DNA of 64,000 bases from Clostridia bacterium (GTDB lineage Bacteria > Bacillota > Clostridia > Oscillospirales > CAG-272). Location of the stretch: NCBI GenBank assembly GCA_017473085.1, contig JAFUNF010000006.1, positions 124,001-188,000 on the forward strand, given 5' to 3'. Below the pieces are notes generated by a model. That model saw only the letters and a list, made by a program, of their open reading frames with translations, did no database searches and had not been told where the DNA came from. Shown here one piece after another: positions 1 to 7,627 of the stretch; position 1 is the first letter of the stretch; the number at the start of each line of letters is the position of its first letter. Position numbers and translations under genes: made by a program.

Positions 1-1
1 T

Positions 2-1093
2 TTTTATGCAAAATCGATGGGATACGATGACTTTACAGTTGCTGCATACACCATTTTAGGTGTTACAATTGGTGTATTTTTGGGAATGGTTTACTTATTT
101 TTACGCAGACTATTCTTTAAGGATAAGGAGCATTATTTAGAAAATCCACCAATAGAAAACGAAAAGCCAGCCAGCACAAGCAAAATTGTAAAATCTCTAT
201 CCTTTATAGCTGTACCAATCACAATTAGCTCTGCTGTGCTTTCACTGACTACTATTATTGATACCTTTATGATTCAGGGCAGACTGTTAGAGTCTGGCTT
301 AAATGAGGAATTAGTAAGAATTTATTACGGAGATTACACCACACTTGTAATTTCCATGATAAATCTTCCTACAATTCTTATATATCCAATTGCAAATGCG
401 TTAGTGCCTTTAATATCATCAGCGATTGCAAACAAGCGAGAAGAGCAAAGTGCAAATATGCGTGCCTTAAGTCTAAGGGTAATAAATATTATATCTATCC
501 CCTGTGCATTAGGACTTGGATTGTTTTCTAAGCCAATCCTTGATTTGTTGATGTTTACTGCTGATTCAGTTGATAGAGCATCACCTTGGCTATCAATCGG
601 TGCTGTATCAGTTGTTTTTCTTGGAATAATAGCTGCAACAAATGCATTTTTAAACACTGCTGGTAAACAAATGCTACCTATTATTTCTATGTTAGCAGGA
701 GCACTCGTTAAGCTCGTATCAAATTATTTTTTATTGGAAAGCATTGGTATTTTTGGAGCACCACTAAGTACAGTTTTGTGTTATTTCAGTGCATCATGCT
801 TAAATGTATTTTTTGTAGTAAAATATGTAGGAAAGCTACCTAACTTAAAAAGAATTTTTGGAATACCTCTTGTGTGCGCTTTGCTATCAGTGGGGGGTGC
901 CTCCTTAATTTATCTATTGCTATCTGGATTGATTAGTGGCAAGCTTACCACAGTTTTCTGTATCATTTTGGCGATTATATCGTATTTATTCCTTATATTC
1001 AAGATGAAAGCAGTAACCGAAAATGAGCTATTGTTGCTCCCAAAGGGGGATAAAATAATTAAAATTCTCGCAAAACTGCATATATTGCCTTAA
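2..1093 (+). CDS. SpoVB/YabM-type MOP-superfamily flippase, 5' end outside the window
   Basis: This is the C-terminal part of a multi-pass membrane protein. The frame is already open at the first base, so the start lies upstream of the window; the ATG at 17 is probably internal. About 360 residues remain, with alternating hydrophobic helices and short basic loops typical of the MATE/MurJ/SpoVB (MOP) flippases that move lipid-linked sugars across the membrane. The assignment as a SpoVB/YabM relative rests on the fold and on the downstream HU-RqcP-YabP-YabQ genes, which follow such a gene in Clostridia and Bacilli. A vegetative lipid II flippase or another polysaccharide exporter would look the same here. 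No terminator is obvious before the HU promoter. Confidence 0.75.
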   Translation, partial: FYAKSMGYDDFTVAAYTILGVTIGVFLGMVYLFLRRLFFKDKEHYLENPPIENEKPASTSKIVKSLSFIAVPITISSAVLSLTTIIDTFMIQGRLLESGLNEELVRIYYGDYTTLVISMINLPTILIYPIANALVPLISSAIANKREEQSANMRALSLRVINIISIPCALGLGLFSKPILDLLMFTADSVDRASPWLSIGAVSVVFLGIIAATNAFLNTAGKQMLPIISMLAGALVKLVSNYFLLESIGIFGAPLSTVLCYFSASCLNVFFVVKYVGKLPNLKRIFGIPLVCALLSVGGASLIYLLLSGLISGKLTTVFCIILAIISYLFLIFKMKAVTENELLLLPKGDKIIKILAKLHILP

Positions 1094-1152
1094 AAATGTT
1101 TAATTTCAATAAAAAAATTAAAAAAAATTATGTTTTTTTGTAAAAAAGTTAA

Positions 1153-1181
1153 ATAAAGTATTGAAATATAGAATACTTTAT
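1153..1181. repeat. Perfect 10-bp inverted repeat bracketing the HU promoter -35
   Basis: ATAAAGTATT at 1153-1162 is perfectly repeated in inverted form as AATACTTTAT at 1172-1181, with a 9-base gap. The repeat overlaps the -35 hexamer (1161-1166) and most of the promoter spacer, where an operator could act. There is no T-run and it lies upstream of the transcription start, so it is not a terminator. Confidence 0.7.
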
Positions 1182-1189
1182 GATATAAT
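1161..1189 (+). promoter_or_regulatory. Sigma-A promoter of the HU gene
   Basis: TTGAAA at 1161-1166 and TATAAT at 1184-1189 are separated by 17 bases. Transcription should start near 1196, giving a leader of about 47 bases that contains a GCTG-GAAA-CAGC tetraloop hairpin (1206-1217) just before the ribosome-binding site. Confidence 0.85.
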
Positions 1190-1242
1190 ATAATCAACAA
1201 ATAGAGCTGGAAACAGCGAAAGAAAAAGAGGAGAAAAAACCA

Positions 1243-1518
1243 ATGAACAAGACAGATTTAATTGAAGTAGTAGCACAAAAGGCTGATCTCAAGAAGAAGG
1301 ATGCAGAAGCAGCTGTTAACGCAGTTCTCGCAGCATTTGAGGAAGCACTTGTAAACGGTGATAAGGTTCAGCTTATCGGTTTCGGTACACTTGAAGTTAA
1401 AGAAAAGAGCGCAAGAACAGGTCGTAACCCTGCAACAGGCGCTACAATTGAAATCGCAGCTTCCAAGCAGATTAAATTCTCTGCAGGAAAGACACTTAAG
1501 GATAAGGTTAACGCGTAA
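1243..1518 (+). CDS. hup: HU family DNA-binding protein
   Basis: This small basic nucleoid protein binds and bends DNA as a dimer. The 91 residues match the usual HU length of 90-92. The N-terminal helices are followed by beta strands and the DNA-intercalating arm signature RNPATG at residues 61-66, with the conserved proline at 63. The start is fixed by a GAGGAG ribosome-binding site and by the HU-typical N-terminus MNKTDLI. The gene has its own promoter with a dyad and its own terminator, so it is probably a strongly expressed single gene, although it sits in the flippase-RqcP-YabP-YabQ cluster as in other Clostridia. Confidence 0.97.
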   Translation: MNKTDLIEVVAQKADLKKKDAEAAVNAVLAAFEEALVNGDKVQLIGFGTLEVKEKSARTGRNPATGATIEIAASKQIKFSAGKTLKDKVNA

Positions 1519-1526
1519 ATTTAAAA

Positions 1527-1556
1527 GGGTGTTGCTTTGCAACACCCCATTTTTTT
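1527..1556 (+). terminator. Intrinsic terminator after the HU gene
   Basis: GGGTGTTGC (1527-1535) pairs perfectly with GCAACACCC (1539-1547) across a 3-base loop and is followed by a T-rich run. Confidence 0.9.
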
Positions 1557-1581
1557 AATAAAATTCTTCAAGGAGTTATGT

Positions 1582-1827
1582 ATGAGAATTGATAAATATT
1601 TAAAGGTTTCAAGAATTATAAAGAGAAGAACTATTGCAAACGAAGCCTGCGATGCATCTCACGTTAAGGTAAATGGAAAAAATGTAAAGGCATCTTACGA
1701 GGTTAAGGTTGGAGATATAATTGAAATTACATTTGGAGAAAAGAAGTTAAAAATCAAGGTTACCGCTGTGAAAGAAGTAATAAAAAAGGACGAGGCATCA
1801 TTATTATATGAAGTAATACCCGAGTAA
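1582..1827 (+). CDS. rqcP: S4-domain ribosome quality control protein RqcP (YabO)
   Basis: This 81-residue protein is almost entirely an S4 RNA-binding domain (residues 1 to about 65: MRIDKYLKVSRIIKRR, then the VKVNGKNVK turn). RqcP (YabO) works with RqcH on stalled 50S subunits to add alanine tails to blocked nascent chains, and the gene is classically placed just before yabP. An in-frame start at 1537 is possible on paper but lies inside the HU terminator; the ATG at 1582 has a good AAGGAG site and gives the conserved N-terminus. The stop codon lies inside a terminator hairpin. Confidence 0.9.
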   Translation: MRIDKYLKVSRIIKRRTIANEACDASHVKVNGKNVKASYEVKVGDIIEITFGEKKLKIKVTAVKEVIKKDEASLLYEVIPE

Positions 1828-1846
1828 TAAATTCGGGTATTTTTTC
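1815..1846 (+). terminator. Intrinsic terminator overlapping the rqcP stop codon
   Basis: AATACCCGA (1815-1823) pairs with TCGGGTATT (1833-1841), followed by TTTT. The left arm lies in the last rqcP codons and the stop codon falls in the loop. It would separate rqcP from the sporulation genes yabP-yabQ. Confidence 0.85.
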
Positions 1847-1884
1847 ATATTATTTACTAAATAATAATTTGGTAGGTCTGTCTT

Positions 1885-2163
1885 ATGGTAGAAAATTTAG
1901 ATGAATTTAAGCATGATGTCATTATTAAGTCAAGGAAGAGGATAGAATTAAGTGGAATTGAGGATGTTTTAAGCTATGATGAAAAGGAAATTGTGGCTCA
2001 AGCTAATAATTTTGGTATAACTGTTGAGGGCGAAGGTTTAAAAATTGAAAGGTTTAATTCGGAGGTAGGCGATTTGATAGTAAATGGCTTGATTAATGGT
2101 TTATATTACTTCGGCAAGGAGCCACAAAAGAAGAAAAAGTCAATTACAAATATTTTTAAGTGA
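1885..2163 (+). CDS. yabP: Sporulation protein YabP
   Basis: The 92 residues match the YabP/YqfC family: an acidic N-terminus, the IELSGIEDVLSYDE region and the FGITVEGEGLKI segment that resembles the YqfC-like fold. In Bacillus the yabP-yabQ pair is under sigma-E and YabQ is needed for cortex formation; the role of YabP is less defined. Here yabP lies 9 bases before yabQ after an rqcP terminator, so the two probably form their own mother-cell unit. I could not identify a convincing sigma-E promoter by eye. The ribosome-binding site (GGTAGG) is modest. Confidence 0.92.
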   Translation: MVENLDEFKHDVIIKSRKRIELSGIEDVLSYDEKEIVAQANNFGITVEGEGLKIERFNSEVGDLIVNGLINGLYYFGKEPQKKKKSITNIFK

Positions 2164-2172
2164 GATAGGTAA

Positions 2173-2724
2173 ATGTATCAAACAATTAGTGAACAATTTA
2201 TTATTCTACTAAAATTTATTTTAGTGGGAGTATTGTTTGGTGTATTTTATGATGGATTCAAGGTAATAAGGGGATTTTATATACTCCCATATCAGCCTAA
2301 ATTTATCGAAAAAATGAAAAACAAAGCTTACTTAAAGGTAAATAATCCCGTATTAAAGCAAGAAAATAAAAAAATAAGAGCAATCAAGCTTTTTATATTT
2401 GATTTATTGTATTTTGTATTTATTTCTCCAATATGCGCTATTTTTTTATATTCATTTAATAATGGTAAAATGCGTTGGTACATATTTTTAGGCTTATTTA
2501 TTGGTTTCCTTGTCTATAATCGAACACTTGGCAGAATTACTTCTTATGTATTGCAGTATCTTATTTATTATCACAATCTTTTAAAAAGCTTCATACTATT
2601 TTACTTAAATAAAGTTTTTAAAGCTGTAGCTATAAAAATTAAGTCAAAAGTAAAAGTAATACCAAAGAGGATAAAAAATAATAATGAAAACAAAAGAGAA
2701 GTATTGATTAAATATGGAAAATAG
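2173..2724 (+). CDS. yabQ: Spore cortex biosynthesis protein YabQ
   Basis: A membrane protein of 183 residues with about four transmembrane segments. The first helix carries the family signature FGVFYDGFKVIRG (about residues 22-34), and the C-terminus is a long basic tail rich in lysine. YabQ is a mother-cell membrane protein required for cortex assembly in Bacillus. It directly follows yabP. divIC, which usually comes next in Bacillus and many Clostridia, is absent; a DUF1540 gene on the other strand follows instead. Confidence 0.92.
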   Translation: MYQTISEQFIILLKFILVGVLFGVFYDGFKVIRGFYILPYQPKFIEKMKNKAYLKVNNPVLKQENKKIRAIKLFIFDLLYFVFISPICAIFLYSFNNGKMRWYIFLGLFIGFLVYNRTLGRITSYVLQYLIYYHNLLKSFILFYLNKVFKAVAIKIKSKVKVIPKRIKNNNENKREVLIKYGK

Positions 2725-2748
2725 CACTTGCGATTAAGCAAGTGCTAT
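2721..2748. terminator. Hairpin between yabQ and the DUF1540 gene, probably bidirectional
   Basis: AGCACTTGC (2723-2731) pairs with GCAAGTGCT (2738-2746), extended by two A-T pairs. The T-run is short on the plus strand (ATT) and longer on the minus strand (ATTTT). A very similar stem ends the region at 3528-3558. Confidence 0.7.
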
Positions 2749-2755
2749 TCCGATG

Positions 2756-2950
2756 TTATAAGTTACATTTACCGTTAGAACAATTTTTGCCTAAAACAAA
2801 GGATTCACAGTCAACACATTGAGATACAGTAGGATTAGTTTCATGTGTGCCGATTTTTACAGTGTCAAGAACACAGTAATTTTCGTTCTTTGCATGGTTT
2901 GCACAGGATGAAACAGTACATTTAATACAATGGTTAGGTTGATTATTCAT
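2756..2950 (-). CDS. DUF1540 domain-containing cysteine-rich small protein
   Basis: This 64-residue protein carries eight cysteines in the DUF1540 pattern: CIKC and CANH near the N-terminus, then C in ENYC, QCVDC and KNCSNGKC, a layout that suggests metal binding. Members are common in Clostridia and are of unknown function. The ATG at 2950 is preceded by GGAG at a good distance; a TTG four codons upstream overlaps that site and is unlikely. A 15-bp perfect inverted repeat lies just upstream, over the probable promoter. Confidence 0.85.
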   Translation of the reverse strand: MNNQPNHCIKCTVSSCANHAKNENYCVLDTVKIGTHETNPTVSQCVDCESFVLGKNCSNGKCNL

Positions 2951-2965
2951 ATTAAACTCCAAATA

Positions 2966-3000
2966 AATAAATTTGAAATCCGTAAGATTTCAAATTTATT
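2966..3000. repeat. 15-bp perfect inverted repeat at the DUF1540 promoter
   Basis: AATAAATTTGAAATC (2966-2980) and GATTTCAAATTTATT (2986-3000) are exact inverted copies around CGTAA. On the minus strand a TATAAT (2998-3003) overlaps its upstream edge, so the dyad would run from about -9 to +25 of the transcript. It could be an operator or a leader hairpin. Confidence 0.75.
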
Positions 3001-3103
3001 ATATCCTAAAGGAGCAAAATAATTCATTCTAACTCAATGAATATTTACTAAAAAAGCAATAAAAAATTACTAAGAAATTAAAAAAATAAAAATAATTTAT
3101 ATA

Positions 3104-3132
3104 TTGACTTATTAAAACATATATGATATAAT
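3104..3132 (+). promoter_or_regulatory. Sigma-A promoter of tRNA-Pro
   Basis: TTGACT at 3104-3109 and TATAAT at 3127-3132 are 17 bases apart, ending 19 bases before the mature tRNA. Confidence 0.9.
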
Positions 3133-3151
3133 ATCAACGTTAATTTGGTAT

Positions 3152-3227
3152 CTGGGTATAGCGCAGATGGTAGCGCGCTACCTTGGGGTGGTAGAGGCCG
3201 TGGGTTCAAATCCCGCTACTCAGACCA
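3152..3227 (+). tRNA. tRNA-Pro (anticodon GGG)
   Basis: The full cloverleaf can be drawn: acceptor CTGGGTA/TACTCAG, D-arm GCGC/GCGC, anticodon stem CTACC/GGTAG with loop TTGGGGT, T-arm GTGGG/CCCGC with loop TTCAAAT. The anticodon GGG occupies 3185-3187, and the 3' CCA is encoded at 3225-3227. It reads CCC and possibly CCU codons. It is a single tRNA with its own promoter and terminator. Confidence 0.97.
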
Positions 3228-3231
3228 ATAA

Positions 3232-3258
3232 AAACTCAGGAAAAGCCTGAGTTTTTTT
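3232..3258 (+). terminator. Intrinsic terminator after tRNA-Pro
   Basis: AAACTCAGG (3232-3240) pairs with CCTGAGTTT (3246-3254), followed by TTTT. It begins five bases after the CCA end. Confidence 0.92.
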
Positions 3259-3261
3259 ATT

Positions 3262-3517
3262 TTAAGTATATATTTTGAGGAAAGCGACATAGCAGTAATG
3301 AGAAACAGAGAAGGCGACGAGGCAGTGCTTGATTGTAGCTGTGGATGCAACGATGGAATAAGAATAAAGGTTAACAAATTCGATGAAGAGGATTATTGCA
3401 ATTGTATCATATGTAAATGGAAACTTTTATAGAGATCAAAGCACGTATTATTCTGAAATCTGTATGACAAAGAAGGATTTCGAGGAATTTAAACAATATT
3501 TAGATAGCATTAAATAA
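3262..3517 (+). pseudogene. Frameshifted remnant of a small cysteine-containing protein gene
   Basis: One frame reads through 3262-3432 and encodes a peptide containing YFEESDIAVMRNREGDEAV and LDCSCGCNDGIRIKV, then stops. The frame one base later encodes VSYVNGNFYRDQSTYYSEI and MTKKDFEEFKQYLDSIK, ending at 3517. Joined near 3390, the halves make one plausible protein, so a single-base insertion has probably split the gene. The 5' end runs into the tRNA terminator without a start or ribosome-binding site; the ATG at 3298 is internal. There is no promoter of its own. I recognise the type of small clostridial protein (CGCxxGIxIKI, then NGxFY) but know no function. Confidence 0.6.
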
Positions 3518-3527
3518 ATTTCATATG

Positions 3528-3558
3528 AAAAAAGCACTTGATAAGCAAGTGCTTTTTT
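3528..3558. terminator. Bidirectional terminator between the pseudogene and clpX
   Basis: AAAAAAGCACTTG (3528-3540) pairs with CAAGTGCTTTTTT (3546-3558). A- and T-runs on both sides allow termination in either direction; on the minus strand it ends the tig-clpP-clpX unit. Confidence 0.9.
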
Positions 3559-3559
3559 G

Positions 3560-4810
3560 TTATTTATAAATATATTTAGGCTTTTCTGTATTATCGATGC
3601 AGTGCTCGTTGATGATTACTTTGATAATTTCCTTGTTTGAAGGTAATTCAAACATAATATCGGTCATAACCTCTTCCATAATGGAGCGTAGGCCTCTTGC
3701 ACCAGTAGAACGCTTAATAGCCTTTTTAGCAACAGCCTGTAAAGCATCGTGAGTAAACTCAAGCTCAACACCATCAATTTCGAAAAGCTTTTTGTATTGC
3801 TTTTCAATTGAATTTTTGGGTATAGAGAGAATTTGTATAAGTGCGTCCTCGTCAAGCTCATTGAGTCCAACAATAACAGGCAAACGACCAACTAATTCCG
3901 GAATTAAACCATACTTAACAATGTCGTGAGCGGTAACATCTTGATAAATTTTTGATTTATCTACATTAAGCTTGCTTTTAACCTCACCACCGAAGCCCAT
4001 TAGTTGTTTGCCCTTACGACCCTCAATGATTTTTTGAAGACCATCAAAGGCACCACCACAGATAAAGAGAATATCCTTGGTGTTTATTTTGATAAACTCT
4101 TGATTAGGATGCTTTCTTCCACCCTGTGGAGGAACATTTGCAACTGTACCCTCTAAAATTTTCAAAAGAGCTTGTTGTACACCCTCGCCAGATACGTCTC
4201 TTGTTATGGATCGATTTTCGCTTTTACGTGATATTTTATCGATTTCATCAATATAAATAATGCCTTTTTCTGCCTTGCTCACATCAAAATCAGCAGCTTG
4301 AATTAAACGGAGAAGTATATTTTCTACATCCTCACCTACATAGCCAGCCTCGGTAAGAGTAGTTGCATCTGCAATTGCGAAAGGAACCTTGAGTGCTTTA
4401 GCAAGAGTTTGAGCAATATAAGTTTTACCAGAGCCTGTTGGACCAATCAATAAAACATTACTTTTTTGAATTTCAACATCGTGGTCATCGTGCTTGCTTT
4501 CGTTATAAATGAGACGTTTATAGTGATTATAAACAGCCACACAAAGGGCGATTTTAGCCTTATCTTGACCGATTACATAGTCATCTAATATCTCTTTTAG
4601 CTCCTTTGGAGTTAAAAGAGTATCAAGAGAAAGCTTGTCTGTATCATCCTTTTTGTTGTCGGAGTCGCCAATCTCGTATTCATCAAGTATATCGTGACAA
4701 AGAGAAACACAAAGTGGGCAAATGTAAGCGGTTCCGTCAGGAGATGGAATTAAAAATTCAACATCTCCCTCACCACGATTACAGAAGGAACATCTTTTTT
4801 TATTGCTCAT
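3560..4810 (-). CDS. clpX: ATP-dependent Clp protease ATP-binding subunit ClpX
   Basis: ClpX is the AAA+ hexamer that unfolds substrates and feeds them to ClpP. The 416 residues match the family. An N-terminal C4 zinc domain (C7, C10, C31, C34) is followed by the AAA+ core with Walker A GPTGSGKT at 123-130, the pore loop GYVGED near 155, Walker B IYIDEID near 190 and the ClpP-docking loop LMGFGG. It lies three bases after clpP in the tig-clpP-clpX order. No lon gene follows, unlike in Bacillus and many Clostridia. The ribosome-binding site is weak (GAGAG), consistent with translational coupling to clpP. Confidence 0.98.
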   Translation of the reverse strand: MSNKKRCSFCNRGEGDVEFLIPSPDGTAYICPLCVSLCHDILDEYEIGDSDNKKDDTDKLSLDTLLTPKELKEILDDYVIGQDKAKIALCVAVYNHYKRLIYNESKHDDHDVEIQKSNVLLIGPTGSGKTYIAQTLAKALKVPFAIADATTLTEAGYVGEDVENILLRLIQAADFDVSKAEKGIIYIDEIDKISRKSENRSITRDVSGEGVQQALLKILEGTVANVPPQGGRKHPNQEFIKINTKDILFICGGAFDGLQKIIEGRKGKQLMGFGGEVKSKLNVDKSKIYQDVTAHDIVKYGLIPELVGRLPVIVGLNELDEDALIQILSIPKNSIEKQYKKLFEIDGVELEFTHDALQAVAKKAIKRSTGARGLRSIMEEVMTDIMFELPSNKEIIKVIINEHCIDNTEKPKYIYK

Positions 4811-4813
4811 TGA

Positions 4814-5407
4814 TTACGCTCTCTTATCAATAACCTTGTCAATAAGACCATACTCGGCAGCTTGCTCGGCACTTAAGAAGTTGTCACGGTCGGTGTCAAC
4901 CTCGATAGTAGCAATATCCTTACCTGTGTTAAGAGAAAGAATTTTATTAAGTCTTTCTTTTGTTCTAAGAAGATGCTCGGCACGAATTTTAACGTCGCTT
5001 GCTTGACCCTCAGCGCCACCAAGAGGCTGATGAATCATAATTTCACTGTTAGGAAGAGCAAATCTCTTACCCTTAGCACCACTTGAGAGAAGGAAAGCGC
5101 CCATGCTTGCAGCCATACCGATACAAGTTGTGCATACGTCACACTTGATGAAGTTCATAGTATCATAGATAGCTAATCCAGCAGATACGCTACCGCCTGG
5201 GCTATTGATGTAAAGGTTAATATCCTTGTCTGGATCCTTTGCTTCAAGATAGAGAAGCTGAGCAACAACGAGAGAAGCGGTTGCATCATTAACTTGATCG
5301 CAAAGAAAAATGATACGATCCTCTAAGAGCCTTGAGTAAATATCATAAGCTCTTTCGCCCTTACCTGTTTGTTCAATTACGTTTGGAACTAATACTGATG
5401 ATTCCAT
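4814..5407 (-). CDS. clpP: ATP-dependent Clp protease proteolytic subunit ClpP
   Basis: The serine peptidase that forms the tetradecameric chamber of ClpXP. The catalytic triad is S101 (in GMAASMGA), H126 (in IMIHQP) and D175 (in DRDNFLSA). The 197-residue form starting at 5407 is preceded by AGGAGG at a good distance and matches the normal length; a start 14 codons upstream lacks such a site. It lies between tig and clpX. A hairpin in the tig-clpP gap may set the ratio of the two products. Confidence 0.98.
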   Translation of the reverse strand: MESSVLVPNVIEQTGKGERAYDIYSRLLEDRIIFLCDQVNDATASLVVAQLLYLEAKDPDKDINLYINSPGGSVSAGLAIYDTMNFIKCDVCTTCIGMAASMGAFLLSSGAKGKRFALPNSEIMIHQPLGGAEGQASDVKIRAEHLLRTKERLNKILSLNTGKDIATIEVDTDRDNFLSAEQAAEYGLIDKVIDKRA

Positions 5408-5450
5408 TTTTGAATCCTCCTTTAAATAATAATTTATCATAATACCCAAA

Positions 5451-5480
5451 TTACCGCTGTAAACAGATATACAGCGGTAA
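5451..5480 (-). repeat. 10-bp perfect inverted repeat in the tig-clpP gap
   Basis: TTACCGCTGT (5451-5460) and ACAGCGGTAA (5471-5480) form a perfect stem with a 10-base loop. On the minus strand it is followed by TTTGGG rather than a T-run, so it looks like an RNA stability or processing hairpin, or an attenuator, more than a full terminator. Confidence 0.7.
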
Positions 5481-5503
5481 AGAGAGAAATATATACTTGT
5501 TGT

Positions 5504-6784
5504 TTATTTAGATGCAATCTTTGCGTTTTGCTTTACTAATTCAACGGCCTTCTTAACATTGAGGTCAGCCTTAATTTCCTCAGCAGGGATATAAGACTTA
5601 ACGTCCTCAGCCTTCATATTGTAAGCCTTAGCAAGATTCTCGTATTCAGCATCTGCTTCCTCGTCAGTAGAGGAGATGTTTTCAAGCTCAACAATCTTTT
5701 CAAGAGCAAGACGAGTCTTAACCTGTCTTTCAGCAGTTGGCTTAAATTGTTCACGAAGTGAATCGAGAGTTTGACCAGTAAATTTGCAGAATGTGTTTAG
5801 ATCCAAACCTTGCATACGAAGTCTTGAATCGTAGTCACGAACAAAGTTTTCAACTTCGCTTTCGAACATTGGAGCAGGGATGTCTGCCTCAAGGTTTTCA
5901 ATTAAGCTATTGATAATTTGCTCTTCAACTGCCTTTTCTGCATCCTTTTCGTTTTTGCTTTCAAGCTTAGCCTTAACATCAGCCTTGTACTCGTCAAGTG
6001 TGTCAAAGCCCTTATCCTTTGCAAATTCGTCATCAAGAGCAGGAAGCTCATTGAACTTGATTGCATGAAGCACTATCTTAAAAATAGCCTCTTTACCTGC
6101 AAGTGCTTCAGAATGATATTCAGTTGGGAAGGTAACATTAATATCGAAGCTTTCACCGATATTATGACCAATAATTTGCTCCTCGAAGCCTGGAATAAAG
6201 CTGTTAGAACCAATTTCAAGGTTGTAGTTTTCGCCCTTACCACCCTCGAAGGCAACACCGTCAGCAAAGCCTTCGTAGTCGATAACAGCTACGTCACCAT
6301 TCTGAACTGCACGGTCGGTAACATCGATCATACGAGCACCTTGCTCACGTGCGTGTTCGATTTCATGGTCAATATCTTCGTCTGTAACCTCTTTAACCTC
6401 TTTTGTAACCTCAATTCCCATATAATTCTCAATGGAAACCTCAGGCTTTACAAAAAACTTAGCCTTAAGAACAACGCCATTTTCGTCGATAGTAACGATA
6501 TCAAACTCAGGCTTGCTTACAACTGTAAGACCAGCCTCCTTAATAGCCTCCTCATATGCGTTAGGAAGGATTTCATTAACCGCATCCTCATAGAATACAC
6601 CCTTACCGTACATTCTTTCGATAACAGAGCGAGGAGCCTTACCCTTTCTAAAGCCGTTTACATTAATTTTCTTTACCTCTCTGCGGTAAACCTTTTCGAT
6701 TGCTGCCTCAAATACCTCTTTTGATGCATCAAATTCGATTTCATAAAGATTTGTTTCAATCTTATTTGTGCTTTTTAAAGCCAT
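5504..6784 (-). CDS. tig: Trigger factor (ribosome-associated chaperone and prolyl isomerase)
   Basis: Trigger factor binds the ribosome exit tunnel and shields nascent chains. The 426 residues cover the N-terminal ribosome-binding domain with the signature GFRKGKAP (44-51), an FKBP-type isomerase domain (roughly 150-245, with GDVAVIDYEGFADG and GFEEQIIG) and a helical C-terminal chaperone domain. A strong GGAGG site and a good upstream promoter fix the start. It heads the tig-clpP-clpX unit. Confidence 0.98.
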   Translation of the reverse strand: MALKSTNKIETNLYEIEFDASKEVFEAAIEKVYRREVKKINVNGFRKGKAPRSVIERMYGKGVFYEDAVNEILPNAYEEAIKEAGLTVVSKPEFDIVTIDENGVVLKAKFFVKPEVSIENYMGIEVTKEVKEVTDEDIDHEIEHAREQGARMIDVTDRAVQNGDVAVIDYEGFADGVAFEGGKGENYNLEIGSNSFIPGFEEQIIGHNIGESFDINVTFPTEYHSEALAGKEAIFKIVLHAIKFNELPALDDEFAKDKGFDTLDEYKADVKAKLESKNEKDAEKAVEEQIINSLIENLEADIPAPMFESEVENFVRDYDSRLRMQGLDLNTFCKFTGQTLDSLREQFKPTAERQVKTRLALEKIVELENISSTDEEADAEYENLAKAYNMKAEDVKSYIPAEEIKADLNVKKAVELVKQNAKIASK

Positions 6785-6825
6785 TTTTTATTCCTCCATA
6801 GATAAATGGTATTTTTACTTACAAT

Positions 6826-6854
6826 ATTATATATAACTTATGACAAAAAGTCAA
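6826..6854 (-). promoter_or_regulatory. Sigma-A promoter of tig-clpP-clpX
   Basis: On the minus strand TTGACT (6849-6854) and TATAAT (6826-6831) are 17 bases apart, about 40 bases upstream of tig. I see no CIRCE or CtsR-like operator nearby. Confidence 0.88.
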
Positions 6855-6890
6855 GAAGCAAATGGAAAATATTAATAAAAAAATTCAATA

Positions 6891-7610
6891 TTATTGTTTA
6901 TTTATGATTAAAGGCACAAAATTGTTGTAATCTGACGAGATAATAGTGAATTTAATGCCCTTGTACTCTGTATGCTTAGGTACATTATAGGCACCATGAA
7001 TATGCCCGAAGAAGCAACGCTTAATATCGTATTGCAAAAGCACATCTACAATTTCATCACAAATAAAGGTGTTATAAACAGGAGGGAAGTGAAAGAAAAC
7101 AAGAATTTCTTCATCATTCTCACGAAGATGAATTGCTTCCTCAAGACTCATTTTTAATCGTGAGGCCTCTCGTGAAACAATTTTTTTGTAATCAGTACCC
7201 AAATCGTTGGATTGAAGCTTTTCATCAACAAACCATCCGCGTGTACCACATACAATGTAGTCCTCAACTTTGTAAGCATTGTTGTGCAAAAAATCAATTG
7301 TTTTGATGTTGTTTTCTGCCAAAAAGCTTCGATTTTTTGACATGGTCCCCCACCAATAATCGTGGTTGCCCTTACCTAAAAGCTTTTTTCCTGGTAAATT
7401 TTCAATAAATTTAAAATCCTCTAAAGCTTCCTCGTAGCTTATTCCCCAAGAAATATCGCCTGGAACGATAACAGTGTCATTATCGGTTACAATTAAGGAC
7501 CAATTTTTCTTTATTTTATTCATATAGTCAGTCCATCTATAGCCAAAAACATCCATTTGCTTATTTGTAGTTGTAGATAGATGTAAATCAGCCATAACAA
7601 ATAAAGACAT
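6891..7610 (-). CDS. Calcineurin-like metallophosphoesterase
   Basis: This 239-residue protein has the full metallophosphoesterase metal-site series: DLHLS near the start, GDISWG, GNHDYWW, HFPP and GHIHG. Such enzymes hydrolyse phosphoesters with a dinuclear metal centre; the substrate cannot be told from sequence. The start at 7610 is chosen over an ATG three codons upstream because the AAAGGA site lies about nine bases before it. It is the last gene of the lepB-led operon, 17 bases after the dipeptidase gene. Confidence 0.85.
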   Translation of the reverse strand: MSLFVMADLHLSTTTNKQMDVFGYRWTDYMNKIKKNWSLIVTDNDTVIVPGDISWGISYEEALEDFKFIENLPGKKLLGKGNHDYWWGTMSKNRSFLAENNIKTIDFLHNNAYKVEDYIVCGTRGWFVDEKLQSNDLGTDYKKIVSREASRLKMSLEEAIHLRENDEEILVFFHFPPVYNTFICDEIVDVLLQYDIKRCFFGHIHGAYNVPKHTEYKGIKFTIISSDYNNFVPLIINKQ

Positions 7611-7627
7611 AGCTATCATTCCTTTCG

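Noticed and set aside
3227..3560. tRNA-linked integrated element
   Set aside because: No integrase, no repeat of the tRNA 3' end, and only a short remnant gene; not enough for an integration call.
5918..6724. 268-codon open frame antisense to tig
   Set aside because: It is a shadow of the trigger factor reading frame: odd composition, no ribosome-binding site, and tig is unmistakable on the other strand.
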